A stretch of DNA of 64,000 nt from JABMMZ01 sp040386935 (GTDB lineage Bacteria; Bacteroidota; Bacteroidia; NS11-12g; UBA955). Shown here piece by piece: positions 8,901-17,215 of this stretch. The translations under genes were made by a program, and so were the position numbers. The DNA lies in contig JAZKEQ010000006.1 of assembly GCA_040386935.1 (NCBI GenBank), forward strand, positions 1-64,000, read 5' to 3'. The first letter of the stretch is position 1. Each line of letters begins with the position of its first letter. Under the pieces are notes generated by a model. That model saw nothing but the letters and a program-made list of their open reading frames with translations. It had not been told where the DNA came from and did not search any database.

Positions 8901-11426
8901 CGTTACATTGCTTTGATTGACCGGCATGCGGTCTTTGTTCAATGCAATGCAATTGAAGGTAGCAGGTGCATTGGTTCCCAACCAGTCATCGTGACGGGCA
9001 ATGCCGTAAAATACATTTTGAGAATAAATATCAAAGTTCTTGCTGCGGTTTACCGGGCGACTGTTTTCATCAAATACTGTTGTCAGTACTTTGCCTGAAA
9101 TATAGCCTGTATTGCGCCATTCTTCAGGGATCTTATACACTTCTGTAAATAGTCCTGCATCATCTGTTTTACCTTGTCTAACATCCGGTTCAAATCGCAC
9201 TTTATTTTTAATCGCAAAATGATAGGCCGGATATTTTGGAGCAGTAAAAGGTTCTGATTTAAAAACAAATTCGCATTCATAATTTCTGCCTGCCGATGCC
9301 GGACCAAAAAATGTAAGGGCTTCTCCGGTGTATCTAATTTCATCTTCGCTGTTAAATGCTTCTTTATTCAGCGACTGATTTACTTTGATTTTATCAGGTA
9401 CAAATTCTTCTATGGAAATATTGTGAGAGTTTAAAAGAACATCATTCGTGTTGTATACATCAATGGAATAAGTACCTGTAATGATTTGTTCGGTTGTGGT
9501 AAATTCAACAGGTGCTGCACCCTGCTCATTGGTGGTAATACTTTTTTCCTGAAACACTCTGCCATTGGGCATCACCATCTTCACAATCACCGGTATTTTT
9601 TTGACATTGTCTAATGCTTCGTTGCGCACTATGGTGTTCAGGTACACTGTTTCACCCGGTCTGTAAATACTGCGGTCGCCATAAATAAAGGCCCACCAAC
9701 CGGCTTTGTTTTCAGATATACCATCTGTTTCAAATCGGGCTGTTTCCACTCTGTTATCTTTTAGTAGCAGATAATTGAAATCTTCTTCGAAGTCGGCTGT
9801 TATCATTGCAATGGTAAATCCGCTGGCTTTTTGTTCCAAATCGCTGAAATGGGCAATGCCTTTGCCATCTGTTTTTAAGGTGTAAATGGTTTGATTGTTG
9901 GTGCTCACAAGTGATACTTCAACGCCCACAAGCGGGTTGCTGTTGATGAGTGAATTCACCATCACCATGATGTCGTTCTTTGATTTTTTGGCCAGTATGC
10001 CGATGTCAGAAACAGATACAAGTTTAGAGGCACTGATGTAATTGTCATCCATGCTGCTCACCTTGATGTTATAGATACCTTTGAATTTTTTCTCATCACC
10101 CAAATTGACATTTAAAAGCGATACGCCTTTGTTCTTTGCCATATCTTTGGTAGACATTTCTCTATCAGTAATTACACTGCCGTACTGTTCATTGTAGTCA
10201 TCATAGTAATACTCTTCTGATGAACTGATGTAGTCGCCATCTTCATCATAGTAAGAATCGTAATCATAGCCCCTCATGTTGTTCAGGAATAAGAGGATAT
10301 TGTTTCTGTAAATCTTGGTAATTTTCAGATTCACATTGTCGATGTTCACAATATTTAATCCGATATTCTGATTGCCTTTATTGGTGATGTACTGTGCCTG
10401 TTTATTGGTAAATGCAATAGCAGGAGGCATTTCACCAAAGAATAAATTATCGGTATGCACTGATTTTAATTGACCGCCCAATGTGCCTTTCAGTTGTTGG
10501 TTAATGGTGATGGTGTAATTGATGTCTTCGGCAAACTCACCGCGAATAATAATCTTATTAGCTTCAATCTCAGCGGTTGTTTTTACAGGAGGTGCAATTG
10601 TGTAACACGCTGCAATATTGCCCGACTCCAATTCCTGAGAAGTGATGATGGTAGCGATGCCTATTTGATCTTCATAAGCCGTTTCAATTTTAGTAATGGC
10701 TATTTCATTCCCCGATGCAAGTATCAGATTTTGGCTCATTGCTTTGTCAGTTATATAAGAACTGCCATTGGCTTGTAACCCTTGATCGATTGTTACTTCT
10801 ATGTCACAAATTTCATTAGTCGCTTTTTTGTCGGTAATGTTCAAATCCTGACGCTCATCAATTTTATCACCCTGCAATGAGAATCCATAATCTTTTTTAT
10901 TGATGGTCAGTTTTAATTTGTCAGCCAATTGTCGTGGTTTTACACTGTAATTGAATTCAGTATTCAGTTTTATTTCGGCTCTGTTGGTCTGTTTGTTCTT
11001 CGCCCAATAGGCATTGATGTTACCTAACTTTAAATAAGGGGTATGAAATTTAATGTCTTTTTTTTGTGAAATGCTTTTGTCTGTTTTTATTTTCGACAAC
11101 AGCAATTTGGTTGGTTTGGCTTCGTATGCCTGGCAAACACCCAGCTTGCCTGCAGGAGAAAACAGCAATTCATTTTTTGATATCCATTTGAATTTGCCAT
11201 TGATAGCAGGAGTGAATTTTATCAATTCCGTATTCTCCCATACGTTCAAGTCTTCCGGTTTTTCAATCAGATTGGCACTGAAACGGAATATGAGGTTCTG
11301 AGATCTGCCGACTTCTTCACCAAAATTAGTACTGATAATAGAGATTCTGTTTTTATTGAAAATATTGCAGGATAGCGAACTTGACAGTATCGCAAAGCCG
11401 ATTACAAACTTTAAATATGGTTTCAT
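5982..11426 (-). CDS. Alpha-2-macroglobulin family lipoprotein with CxEQ thioester motif
   Basis: The 1814-residue protein begins with a lipoprotein signal peptide (lipobox SLSC, Cys20). It then has macroglobulin MG domains, a conserved stretch around ENKAGWWAFIYGDRSIYRPGETVYL, the ALWSGVIKTNGSGVAEF region, and the thioester site YPHGCAEQT with Cys1347 and Gln1350. After it comes a helical TED-like domain and a C-terminal receptor-binding-like domain ending in YNGKGILIVN. Bacterial macroglobulins are periplasmic traps that covalently hold attacking proteases. An acidic, Tyr-rich patch at about residues 386-413 is unusual. The usual partner gene, a penicillin-binding protein 1C, is not in this window. 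The 196-base spacer up to the next gene holds its promoter. Confidence 0.92.
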   Translation of the reverse strand: MKPYLKFVIGFAILSSSLSCNIFNKNRISIISTNFGEEVGRSQNLIFRFSANLIEKPEDLNVWENTELIKFTPAINGKFKWISKNELLFSPAGKLGVCQAYEAKPTKLLLSKIKTDKSISQKKDIKFHTPYLKLGNINAYWAKNKQTNRAEIKLNTEFNYSVKPRQLADKLKLTINKKDYGFSLQGDKIDERQDLNITDKKATNEICDIEVTIDQGLQANGSSYITDKAMSQNLILASGNEIAITKIETAYEDQIGIATIITSQELESGNIAACYTIAPPVKTTAEIEANKIIIRGEFAEDINYTITINQQLKGTLGGQLKSVHTDNLFFGEMPPAIAFTNKQAQYITNKGNQNIGLNIVNIDNVNLKITKIYRNNILLFLNNMRGYDYDSYYDEDGDYISSSEEYYYDDYNEQYGSVITDREMSTKDMAKNKGVSLLNVNLGDEKKFKGIYNIKVSSMDDNYISASKLVSVSDIGILAKKSKNDIMVMVNSLINSNPLVGVEVSLVSTNNQTIYTLKTDGKGIAHFSDLEQKASGFTIAMITADFEEDFNYLLLKDNRVETARFETDGISENKAGWWAFIYGDRSIYRPGETVYLNTIVRNEALDNVKKIPVIVKMVMPNGRVFQEKSITTNEQGAAPVEFTTTEQIITGTYSIDVYNTNDVLLNSHNISIEEFVPDKIKVNQSLNKEAFNSEDEIRYTGEALTFFGPASAGRNYECEFVFKSEPFTAPKYPAYHFAIKNKVRFEPDVRQGKTDDAGLFTEVYKIPEEWRNTGYISGKVLTTVFDENSRPVNRSKNFDIYSQNVFYGIARHDDWLGTNAPATFNCIALNKDRMPVNQSNVTVEIIQYQWQNLLERYYGSYKYNSKPIEKIISSQLVNFKNGKADVRFTPRLSGEYEIRIKQAGSNTGYTYSSFYAYEYGSTSSSSFEVSQEGEVIIEADKEQYNNGDEAKFLFKTPFDGKLLVTIDRNKVFEYHVVEVKDKTASLELDMDDEFVPNIYISATLIKQSANSDIPLTVAHGLKNIVVIRKKTQLPVTITAVENSRSKTKQKITVKTEPNAEVTIAVVDEGILSIKGGKTPDPFNYFYQKRALEVESFDLYARLFPELLAGSSGGDAGAYKIELDKRLNPLSVVRFKPLALWSGVIKTNGSGVAEFTANIPQFYGAVRIMAVAYKDKAFGNAEKEMKIFDPMVISSSLPRFLSPGDEITMAINMMNTSKKAATATTGVSISGPLEIVAVDNASYSINPNKEKMALYTLRAKADIGKASVAIKVTAMGETFTENIDIAVRPAAGLQKKSSEGLLAGGQIENIDLGADFMGTPTLQIVVDQSPLAQLGNKMRDLLHYPHGCAEQTISTAFPQVYFGEYAKAVGQYTNYEKLGANDFNPVYNVNEAIKKINTLAADDGNISYWPGDYHYNLFINAYALHFLTECEKNGYTINTGLKNRLILLCTQSTGSSLERREYVMSESGQEVWKPFITREKIYALYALAVAGSPNMSAMNYCKNNPGKLHTSSKYLLAGTFALTGDLSTFRNMIPKVYTRENDYRYYYDDYSSPIRDKALVLNALVEADINNPQTLSLVKSLVTDLKNSEYCNTNEMSFSILALGKFSKRLQANGTGKADVFVDGKNMGTYNGKSLHLQLARKAQNIQIKNTGKGSIYFSVVYEGISQSGNITEEDKGLIVRRTFLNREGRVISVDNIKQNDLVIVKITANTTFSTGCKNVVITDILPAGLEIENPRITATNELEWMSNQWFVTYMDVRDDRINYFTDLYSDQTTTLYYMCRAVSKGKFILGPVQADAMYDGAVHSYNGKGILIVN

Positions 11427-11600
11427 GTGGTCTTGGAATTATGGCTGAAATTTATATAAAAAATTTGATTCAATTTCACAAAGAAAATATTGGTCGAAAT
11501 GGATGTTGTAATTCTAAGACCATATGCTTGGTAAAATAAAAATTAAAAGCGTCTTTATTTATGTACAAAACTTGTGCATTTTAAACCTTGTTGAATTGTA

Positions 11601-11608
11601 TATTTTTG
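11601..11608 (+). promoter_or_regulatory. -7 promoter element (TATTTTTG) for the response regulator gene
   Basis: Perfect TAnnTTTG match ending 14 bases before the ATG at 11623. I see no sigma-54 -24/-12 site here, so the activator is probably made from a housekeeping promoter. Confidence 0.55.
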
Positions 11609-11622
11609 AATACACTTAGTTT

Positions 11623-12978
11623 ATGCCAAAAATATTAGTCATTGATGATGAGAAACCGATAAGGGATGCTTTACAAAATATTCTGACAGCGGAGCAATAT
11701 CAGGTCGACCTTGCCGAAAACGGTAAGAAGGGTCTTGAGTTGTTAAATGAAAACGGATACGATGTCGTTTTATGCGATATCAAAATGCCCAATATGGATG
11801 GATTGGATGTCATGTCCAAGGCCATTGAAATCGCACCCGAAGTGCCATTCATTTTAATATCCGGTCATGGTACCATTGATATTGCTGTGGATGCAGTAAG
11901 AAAAGGGGCTTATGATTTTATCGCCAAACCACCAGATTTGAATCGCTTGTTAATCACGATTCGCAATGCGGTCGATAAAAATAATTTAGTGGTTGAAACA
12001 AAAGTATTGCGCAGAAAAATTACAAAGACCCGCGATATCATCGGTGATACACCTGCTGTTTCAAAAATTAAAGATACCATTGATAAGGTAGCGCCTACAG
12101 ATGCCCGCGTATTGATTACCGGTGAAAATGGTACAGGTAAAGAATTGGTAGCGCGATGGATTCATGAAAAAAGCAATCGTTCCAATTCGCCTTTAGTAGA
12201 AGTAAACTGTGCGGCCATTCCAAGTGAATTAATTGAAAGCGAATTGTTCGGTCACGAAAAAGGTGCTTTCACTACAGCCATTAAACAGCGTATCGGTAAA
12301 TTTGAACAAGCCCATGGCGGTACCTTGTTTTTGGATGAAATAGGTGACATGAGTTTGTCTGCACAGGCAAAAGTATTGCGTGTTATTCAGGAAGGTGTGT
12401 TGCAAAGAGTAGGTGGCGACAAAGGCGTAACGGTTGATGTGCGCATATTGGCAGCTACAAATAAAAATTTACTGGAAGAAGTAGAGAAAGGTAATTTCCG
12501 TCTCGACCTCTATCACCGTTTGAGTGTTATTATGATTCACGTGCCAACATTGAACGAAAGAGTAGATGATATTCCTGTGATAGCAGAAAAATTCTTAAAA
12601 GAAATTTGTGAAGATGCAGGGGTTAAAAAATCATTTGCACCGGGTGCAATGGATGAATTGAAAAATGTGAACTGGACCGGTAATATCAGAGAGTTGCGCA
12701 ACGTGGTGGAGCGTCTGGTGATTTTATCAGAAGCAAAAATTACGGTTGATGATGTTATCGCTTACAGCAATCCTTCATCACCTGCTTCAAAAACACAGAA
12801 TGTACTCATTGATAAATTTGACAAGTTCCAGGACTTTAAAGATTATGCCGAAACCATTTTCCTTGAAGCTAAATTGAAAAAGAATAATTGGAATGTTGCC
12901 AAAACAGCAGTTGAGGTAGACATTCAACGCAGTCACCTTTATAATAAAATTGATAAGTACGGATTGAAGAGGAGCTAA
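11623..12978 (+). CDS. NtrC-family sigma-54-dependent response regulator
   Basis: The 451 residues hold three domains. The receiver has Asp7/Asp8, phospho-acceptor Asp52 in CDIKMPN and Lys102. The AAA+ domain has Walker A GENGTGKE at 167-174 and Walker B LFLDEI at 235-240. The C-terminal Fis-type helix-turn-helix spans roughly 415-450. The sigma-54-contacting GAFTGA loop reads GAFTTA (214-219); the fifth position is often altered in Bacteroidota members, so function is uncertain rather than lost. No histidine kinase is adjacent, so the signal is unknown. It would activate sigma-54 promoters after phosphorylation. Confidence 0.93.
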   Translation: MPKILVIDDEKPIRDALQNILTAEQYQVDLAENGKKGLELLNENGYDVVLCDIKMPNMDGLDVMSKAIEIAPEVPFILISGHGTIDIAVDAVRKGAYDFIAKPPDLNRLLITIRNAVDKNNLVVETKVLRRKITKTRDIIGDTPAVSKIKDTIDKVAPTDARVLITGENGTGKELVARWIHEKSNRSNSPLVEVNCAAIPSELIESELFGHEKGAFTTAIKQRIGKFEQAHGGTLFLDEIGDMSLSAQAKVLRVIQEGVLQRVGGDKGVTVDVRILAATNKNLLEEVEKGNFRLDLYHRLSVIMIHVPTLNERVDDIPVIAEKFLKEICEDAGVKKSFAPGAMDELKNVNWTGNIRELRNVVERLVILSEAKITVDDVIAYSNPSSPASKTQNVLIDKFDKFQDFKDYAETIFLEAKLKKNNWNVAKTAVEVDIQRSHLYNKIDKYGLKRS

Positions 12979-13368
12979 GATGATTTGATAATTTGGTAAT
13001 TTGATGATGTGATAATTCTTTAGTCCAGACCCTTCGGGATGGTGATTTGATGATTTAAGACAGGGGTATGGGTTATATTATGATTGCCCCGATACTTATT
13101 GATTTAAATATTAGCTGCAATTATTTAGGTATTGTATGACAAAATTGCTAGTTCAGATAATTCAGTAACCTTTTTAATCAAGTTTTATTAGCTTTGTACC
13201 ATTAGGAAATAGGAAATAGGGGTTAGATTGATAAGGGCATTTTTTGCTTTATTAGGAACCATACAACTAAACATAAAACCATTAACCAAATTCCGAAAGT
13301 ACGGGACCAATAACCCAATAACCCAATAACCCAATAACCCAATAACCATTAACGAATAACAATTAACG
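12979..13368. other. Non-coding spacer with simple repeats and a possible promoter
   Basis: 12980-13060 is a degenerate repeat built on GATGATTTG/GATAATTTG, interrupted near 13020-13045 by the hairpin-like CCCTTCGGG. A perfect -7 element TAGCTTTG sits at 13189-13196. The heptamer GGAAATA is doubled near 13205. An octamer array occupies 13308-13355. I see no supported gene; the frame readable across the octamers on the minus strand is a by-product of the repeat. Confidence 0.6.
13308..13355. repeat. Tandem octamer CCAATAAC, six copies
   Basis: Six perfect head-to-tail copies of CCAATAAC end 13 bases before the tsaC/sua5 start, followed by imperfect relatives (CATTAACGAATAACAATTAACG). A related AATAACCATTAAC tract lies at about 38252-38297. 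Octamer arrays can change copy number by slippage. Here that would alter the length of the 5' leader, not the protein. Confidence 0.9.
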
Positions 13369-14319
13369 ATGATAGGATCAGACATAGACCATGCGGTAGA
13401 ACTGTTGGAACAGAACCTGCCGGTAGCCATACCCACTGAAACAGTTTACGGACTGGCAGCAAATGCATTGAATGAAGATGCAATAGTTTCTGTTTTTAAG
13501 GCCAAGCATCGCCCGTTTTTTGATCCGTTGATTCTGCATGTTGTCAGTATTTTGGATGCCCGCAATTACGTAGAAACGATTAATGAAACAGCCATGAAAC
13601 TGGCTGAAAAATTTTGGCCCGGACCATTGACCCTATTGTTAAAAAAGAAAGCGAATATTCCTTACATCGCTACTGCAGGAAGTGATTATGTAGCAGTGCG
13701 TGTGCCGAATCATCCCATGGCATTGTCGCTGCTCAGTCAACTTGAATTTCCTTTGGTGGCACCAAGCGCCAATCCATTTGGTTATATTAGTCCTACAACT
13801 GCTGAGCATGTTGAAAAACAATTGGGCGATAAAATTCCTTACATTTTAGATGGGGATGAATGTGCGGTGGGTATTGAAAGTACCATTGTAGATTGTACAA
13901 CAGATGATGTGATCATACTCCGTTTAGGGGGTCTGCCAATTGCAGATATTGAAGCAGTTATTGGAAAAAAAGTAGTGTTGAATCTGAGTCAAAATAGCAA
14001 CCCATCAGCTCCCGGTCAGCTCGACAGACATTATGCACCGTCAAAACCATTCATTATTGCAGACAATATTTTGCAAACCATACAACATCACGAAGGTAAA
14101 AAAATAGGCGTGTTGAGTTTCGGTCATGTAAGTTTACCCGATCAAGTACTGAACTATAATTTAAGCGTTGAAGGCAATCTCGAAGAGGCCGCAAAAAATC
14201 TGTTTAACATGATGCACTTGCTCGATAACAGTGATTGCGAAATCATCATCACTAAATTTGTGCCTGTTGAAGGTTTGGGCATGGCCATTAACGATCGCTT
14301 GCTGAGAGCCGGCAAATAA
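13369..14319 (+). CDS. sua5: L-threonylcarbamoyladenylate synthase (TsaC/Sua5)
   Basis: This enzyme makes threonylcarbamoyl-AMP from threonine, bicarbonate and ATP for the t6A modification at position 37 of ANN-decoding tRNAs. The 316-residue protein has the YrdC domain (IPTETVYGLAANA, KHRPFFDPLILH, APSANPFGYISPT) in residues 1-200. The Sua5 C-terminal domain follows after APGQLDRHYAPS, so it is the long Sua5 type rather than the short TsaC type. The start is the ATG right after the octamer array. A -7 element at 13189-13196 would give a leader of about 170 bases containing the repeats. The next gene begins 95 bases downstream from its own promoter. Confidence 0.95.
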   Translation: MIGSDIDHAVELLEQNLPVAIPTETVYGLAANALNEDAIVSVFKAKHRPFFDPLILHVVSILDARNYVETINETAMKLAEKFWPGPLTLLLKKKANIPYIATAGSDYVAVRVPNHPMALSLLSQLEFPLVAPSANPFGYISPTTAEHVEKQLGDKIPYILDGDECAVGIESTIVDCTTDDVIILRLGGLPIADIEAVIGKKVVLNLSQNSNPSAPGQLDRHYAPSKPFIIADNILQTIQHHEGKKIGVLSFGHVSLPDQVLNYNLSVEGNLEEAAKNLFNMMHLLDNSDCEIIITKFVPVEGLGMAINDRLLRAGK

Positions 14320-14385
14320 GCAGAGTCATCAGGCTATTCAATCTTCGCATAAGATTAAACTATTCGCTTATCGCGTTTCATCACT

Positions 14386-14393
14386 TATATTTG
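14386..14393 (+). promoter_or_regulatory. -7 promoter element (TATATTTG) for the FNR-like gene
   Basis: Perfect TAnnTTTG match, 21 bases before the TTG start at 14415. It supports transcription starting near 14398 and so a start codon downstream of that point. Confidence 0.55.
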
Positions 14394-14414
14394 TGTCATT
14401 AAATTTTTATTGAA

Positions 14415-15122
14415 TTGCATAGCATCGCCTATCATACCGTATTAATCAAGGACATTGTTTTAGAAACGCCAGGAGTGAAGCGTTTGTTTATACAATATCC
14501 CGAGCCCATAGATTTTAAACCCGGTCAATTTGTGATTTTAAAATTTGAAGGGTTGCAACACCAGTTTGACACCCGCAGTTATTCCATTGCCGGTCAAACA
14601 ACACGCGATACGCTAGAGTTATGCATCGTAGTGAAAGAAGATGGTGCAGCAACACCATTGATATTTGAAAAAGGCGTTGGCGAAACCCTTTTATCATCAA
14701 TGCCTGAAGGTCGTTTTACTTTACCTGAAGAGTCCATTGATAAACCATATTTTTTCATTTGTACCGGCACAGGTGTCGCACCATTCAGATGCATGGTGCA
14801 TGAGTTATTACACACGCAGAAATATACCCAACCCGTTCATTTATTTTTTGGATGCCGCACACAAAAAGATTTGTTGTACTACGAAGAATTCAAACAAATC
14901 GAATTGCAATACCCGAATTTTAAATACTATCCTGTATTGAGTCGCGAAGCATGGGATGGTTTAACAGGTTATGTACATCCGCATTATTTATCATTGATAC
15001 AGCAACAACCACCGGCAGTTTTCTATCTGTGTGGTTGGACAGAAATGATTAAGGAAACACGGGATAATATCAAAGCTTTAGGATATACACGACAAGATAT
15101 CAAAGTAGAATTTTACGATTAA
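14415..15122 (+). CDS. FAD/NAD(P)H-binding oxidoreductase of the ferredoxin-NADP reductase family
   Basis: The 235-residue protein has the FAD-binding barrel with the RSYS signature at 54-57 and FKPGQFVIL. The NAD(P) half has GTGVAP at 118-123, FFGCRTQKDLLYYEEF and a C-terminal YLCGWTEMIKETRDN. It lacks a 2Fe-2S domain and would pass electrons between NAD(P)H and a separate carrier. The start is TTG at 14415: no ATG is in frame near the N-terminus, and a promoter box ends at 14393. It lies 4 bases ahead of the radical SAM gene, so the two are probably co-transcribed, and it might supply electrons to that enzyme (inference). Confidence 0.85.
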   Translation: MHSIAYHTVLIKDIVLETPGVKRLFIQYPEPIDFKPGQFVILKFEGLQHQFDTRSYSIAGQTTRDTLELCIVVKEDGAATPLIFEKGVGETLLSSMPEGRFTLPEESIDKPYFFICTGTGVAPFRCMVHELLHTQKYTQPVHLFFGCRTQKDLLYYEEFKQIELQYPNFKYYPVLSREAWDGLTGYVHPHYLSLIQQQPPAVFYLCGWTEMIKETRDNIKALGYTRQDIKVEFYD

Positions 15123-15126
15123 TGAA

Positions 15127-16152
15127 TTGAATAAAAATTACAAAGATATCAGCAATTTATTGCGCAAAAATTTGACCTTTTACAGAGTCTTTAATGCCAT
15201 GAGTGTCATGGGGAGTTATTATTATTCCAAACTAACAGGTAAGCCTGTTCAGTGGGGAAAGCCCATTGCTTTTTCAGTTGAACCCACTACTTCATGCAAT
15301 TTAAGATGCCCGCAATGTCCCAGTGGTTTGCGCAGTTTCTCGCGACCAACAGGCATGTTGCAACAACCGGTATTTCAGCGCATCATTGATGAGTTGCATA
15401 AAACCACCGGCTATGTCACTTTGTACTTTCAGGGCGAACCGTATTTAAATACCAAATTTTTAGAGATGGTGAAGTATGCGACTCAGCACAAGATGTATAC
15501 CGCTACAAGTACCAATGCCCATTATCTGACCACTGAAAATGCGGAGAAAACAATTAGCAGCGGCCTCGACCGATTGATCATTTCAATAGATGGCGTTCAG
15601 CAGGATACCTATGGTAAATACAGAGTAGGCGGGCAGTTAGAGAAAGTGTTGGAAGGAACTAAAAATCTTGTACAAGCTAAAAAACAATCGAAATCATCTA
15701 CCCCTCATATCATTTGGCAATTCATTGTTTTCAAACACAACGAACACGAATTGGCGGCTATTAAAAAATTGGCTGACGAATATGGCGTTGATGAATTAGC
15801 GATAAAATCGGCCCAGATTTACGATTACGAAAACGGCAGTGATTTAATTCCTGAAAATGAAACTTATAGTCGTTACGAAAAATCAACTGATTCGTATCGC
15901 TTTAAAAATAAATTGCTCAACCATTGCTGGCGTTTGTGGCACAGTTGTGTGATTACCTGGGATGGCAAGGTAGTACCTTGTTGTTTTGATAAAGATGGGA
16001 CTTATCAATTGGGTAATCTGAGTGATGAAAGTTTTGCAGGCATCTGGCAAAGCGCACCTTATCAATCATTCCGGTCGCAAATATTGAAGGGTAGAGAGTA
16101 CATTGATATTTGTCGCAATTGCAGCGAAGGCACCAGTGTCTGGAAAAATTAA
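15127..16152 (+). CDS. Radical SAM/SPASM domain protein
   Basis: This 341-residue enzyme carries the radical SAM cluster motif CxxxCxxC as Cys57, Cys61 and Cys64 (SCNLRCPQCPSG). A C-terminal SPASM region has cysteines in HSC, VVPCCFDKDG and ICRNC that would hold an auxiliary Fe-S cluster. It resembles the PqqE/anSME-like group by architecture; the substrate is unknown. The start is TTG at 15127, four bases after the upstream stop. An in-frame TAG at 15106-15108 and the lack of any ATG before residue 25 leave TTG as the best choice. No obvious peptide substrate gene lies beside it. Confidence 0.87.
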   Translation: MNKNYKDISNLLRKNLTFYRVFNAMSVMGSYYYSKLTGKPVQWGKPIAFSVEPTTSCNLRCPQCPSGLRSFSRPTGMLQQPVFQRIIDELHKTTGYVTLYFQGEPYLNTKFLEMVKYATQHKMYTATSTNAHYLTTENAEKTISSGLDRLIISIDGVQQDTYGKYRVGGQLEKVLEGTKNLVQAKKQSKSSTPHIIWQFIVFKHNEHELAAIKKLADEYGVDELAIKSAQIYDYENGSDLIPENETYSRYEKSTDSYRFKNKLLNHCWRLWHSCVITWDGKVVPCCFDKDGTYQLGNLSDESFAGIWQSAPYQSFRSQILKGREYIDICRNCSEGTSVWKN

Positions 16153-16162
16153 TTGAATTATA

Positions 16163-17215
16163 TTACCTGATAACCATGAAGGTGCCACGCATCTCATACC
16201 AACGTTTGTCGGTATCGCGATAAGTAATCTTGTAAACGTAGATGTCCTGTTGTACCAATTGGTTATTTACTTTGCAATCCCACCCTTTGGTCATGTCAGT
16301 GGTTTCGAATAACAATTCACCCCATCTGTTGTATATGGCATAAGTGTAATCTGTTGGGGTAAAGTTCCACACTTTTATAAATAAATCATTGAGTAGGTCA
16401 TCATTCGGACTTACTGCATCGGGCATAAAGAGCAAGTGAGGGCAACTGTCTTTTAATTCAATATCATCGGTTGCTGTGCATTTGTCAGGTGTTGTAACAG
16501 TAACACTGTATGTGCCGGGTAGGGTAACAGTAATCTGTCGGGTGACTTGACCGGCCGGTTGCCATAAAAATTGATTGCCCTGGTTGGCTATGCCGGCATC
16601 GAGTACAATTAGCTGATTTTGGCACATGAGTTTATCTTGGCCTAAATAAACAGTGGGACTAATAAATTGGGAGACTGTGAGTGTTCTATTCACACTGTCG
16701 CAAACACCTCGGTCGTAAGGAATTTTAATAATCACATTGTAAGTACCGGGTGCAGTAACTGTTATTGATGGTGTTGTGGCACCGTTATTCCATAGATAAA
16801 CAGCATCAGGAAAATTAACTGTATTGAGAGTAATAGACGATGCATTGGCAGAACAATAGCCTGTATCTTTAAATGGAAAATTGGGGATGGGATGATCTCT
16901 TACAAAAACTAAAAAGCTATCAAGCCTTTTGGTACTGTCGTCAAATGTAGTTTCTACGGTTGTCGTAAATCGGCCGGCATTTGCGTAGATAACACCCGGT
17001 TGATCTTGATTGTAGCTCTTATTTGGATTGCCACCATTAAAAATCCAAACCCATCTTACTGCTACCCCAGCCGTAATAACACTTGTGTAATTAATTGGAT
17101 TGCCTTTGCATATCGTAATTGTATCGCTATACTGGGCATGTGTTTTTTTTGCAGTCGATAATGCCAGCAAAATGAAAGCAAGTTTCAGGAATTGATATGA
17201 GTGCCTATGCTCCAA
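16163..17215 (-). CDS. T9SS type B secreted protein (gliding-motility C-terminal domain)
   Basis: The 350-residue protein has a signal peptide ending near THAQ, a PKD-like segment (WVWIFNGGNPNKSYNQDQPG), immunoglobulin-like stretches around residues 125-260, and a C-terminal CHU_C/type B sorting domain with YAIYNRWGELLFET and a final RGTFMVIR. It should be exported through the inner membrane by Sec and across the outer membrane by the type IX system. It starts with TTG directly after the stop of the upstream HCDH-like gene, with no in-frame ATG nearby, so the two are probably one transcript. Its ligand is unknown. Confidence 0.85.
   Translation of the reverse strand: MEHRHSYQFLKLAFILLALSTAKKTHAQYSDTITICKGNPINYTSVITAGVAVRWVWIFNGGNPNKSYNQDQPGVIYANAGRFTTTVETTFDDSTKRLDSFLVFVRDHPIPNFPFKDTGYCSANASSITLNTVNFPDAVYLWNNGATTPSITVTAPGTYNVIIKIPYDRGVCDSVNRTLTVSQFISPTVYLGQDKLMCQNQLIVLDAGIANQGNQFLWQPAGQVTRQITVTLPGTYSVTVTTPDKCTATDDIELKDSCPHLLFMPDAVSPNDDLLNDLFIKVWNFTPTDYTYAIYNRWGELLFETTDMTKGWDCKVNNQLVQQDIYVYKITYRDTDKRWYEMRGTFMVIR

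Noticed and set aside
11427..11622. Sigma-54 promoter for the NtrC-type gene
   Set aside because: No GG-N10-GC type -24/-12 spacing is visible; a housekeeping -7 element is.
13188..13436. An 82-residue minus-strand frame across the octamer array and the sua5 start
   Set aside because: Its repeated VIGLLGYW-like segment is the translation of CCAATAAC repeats, and it runs antisense into sua5.
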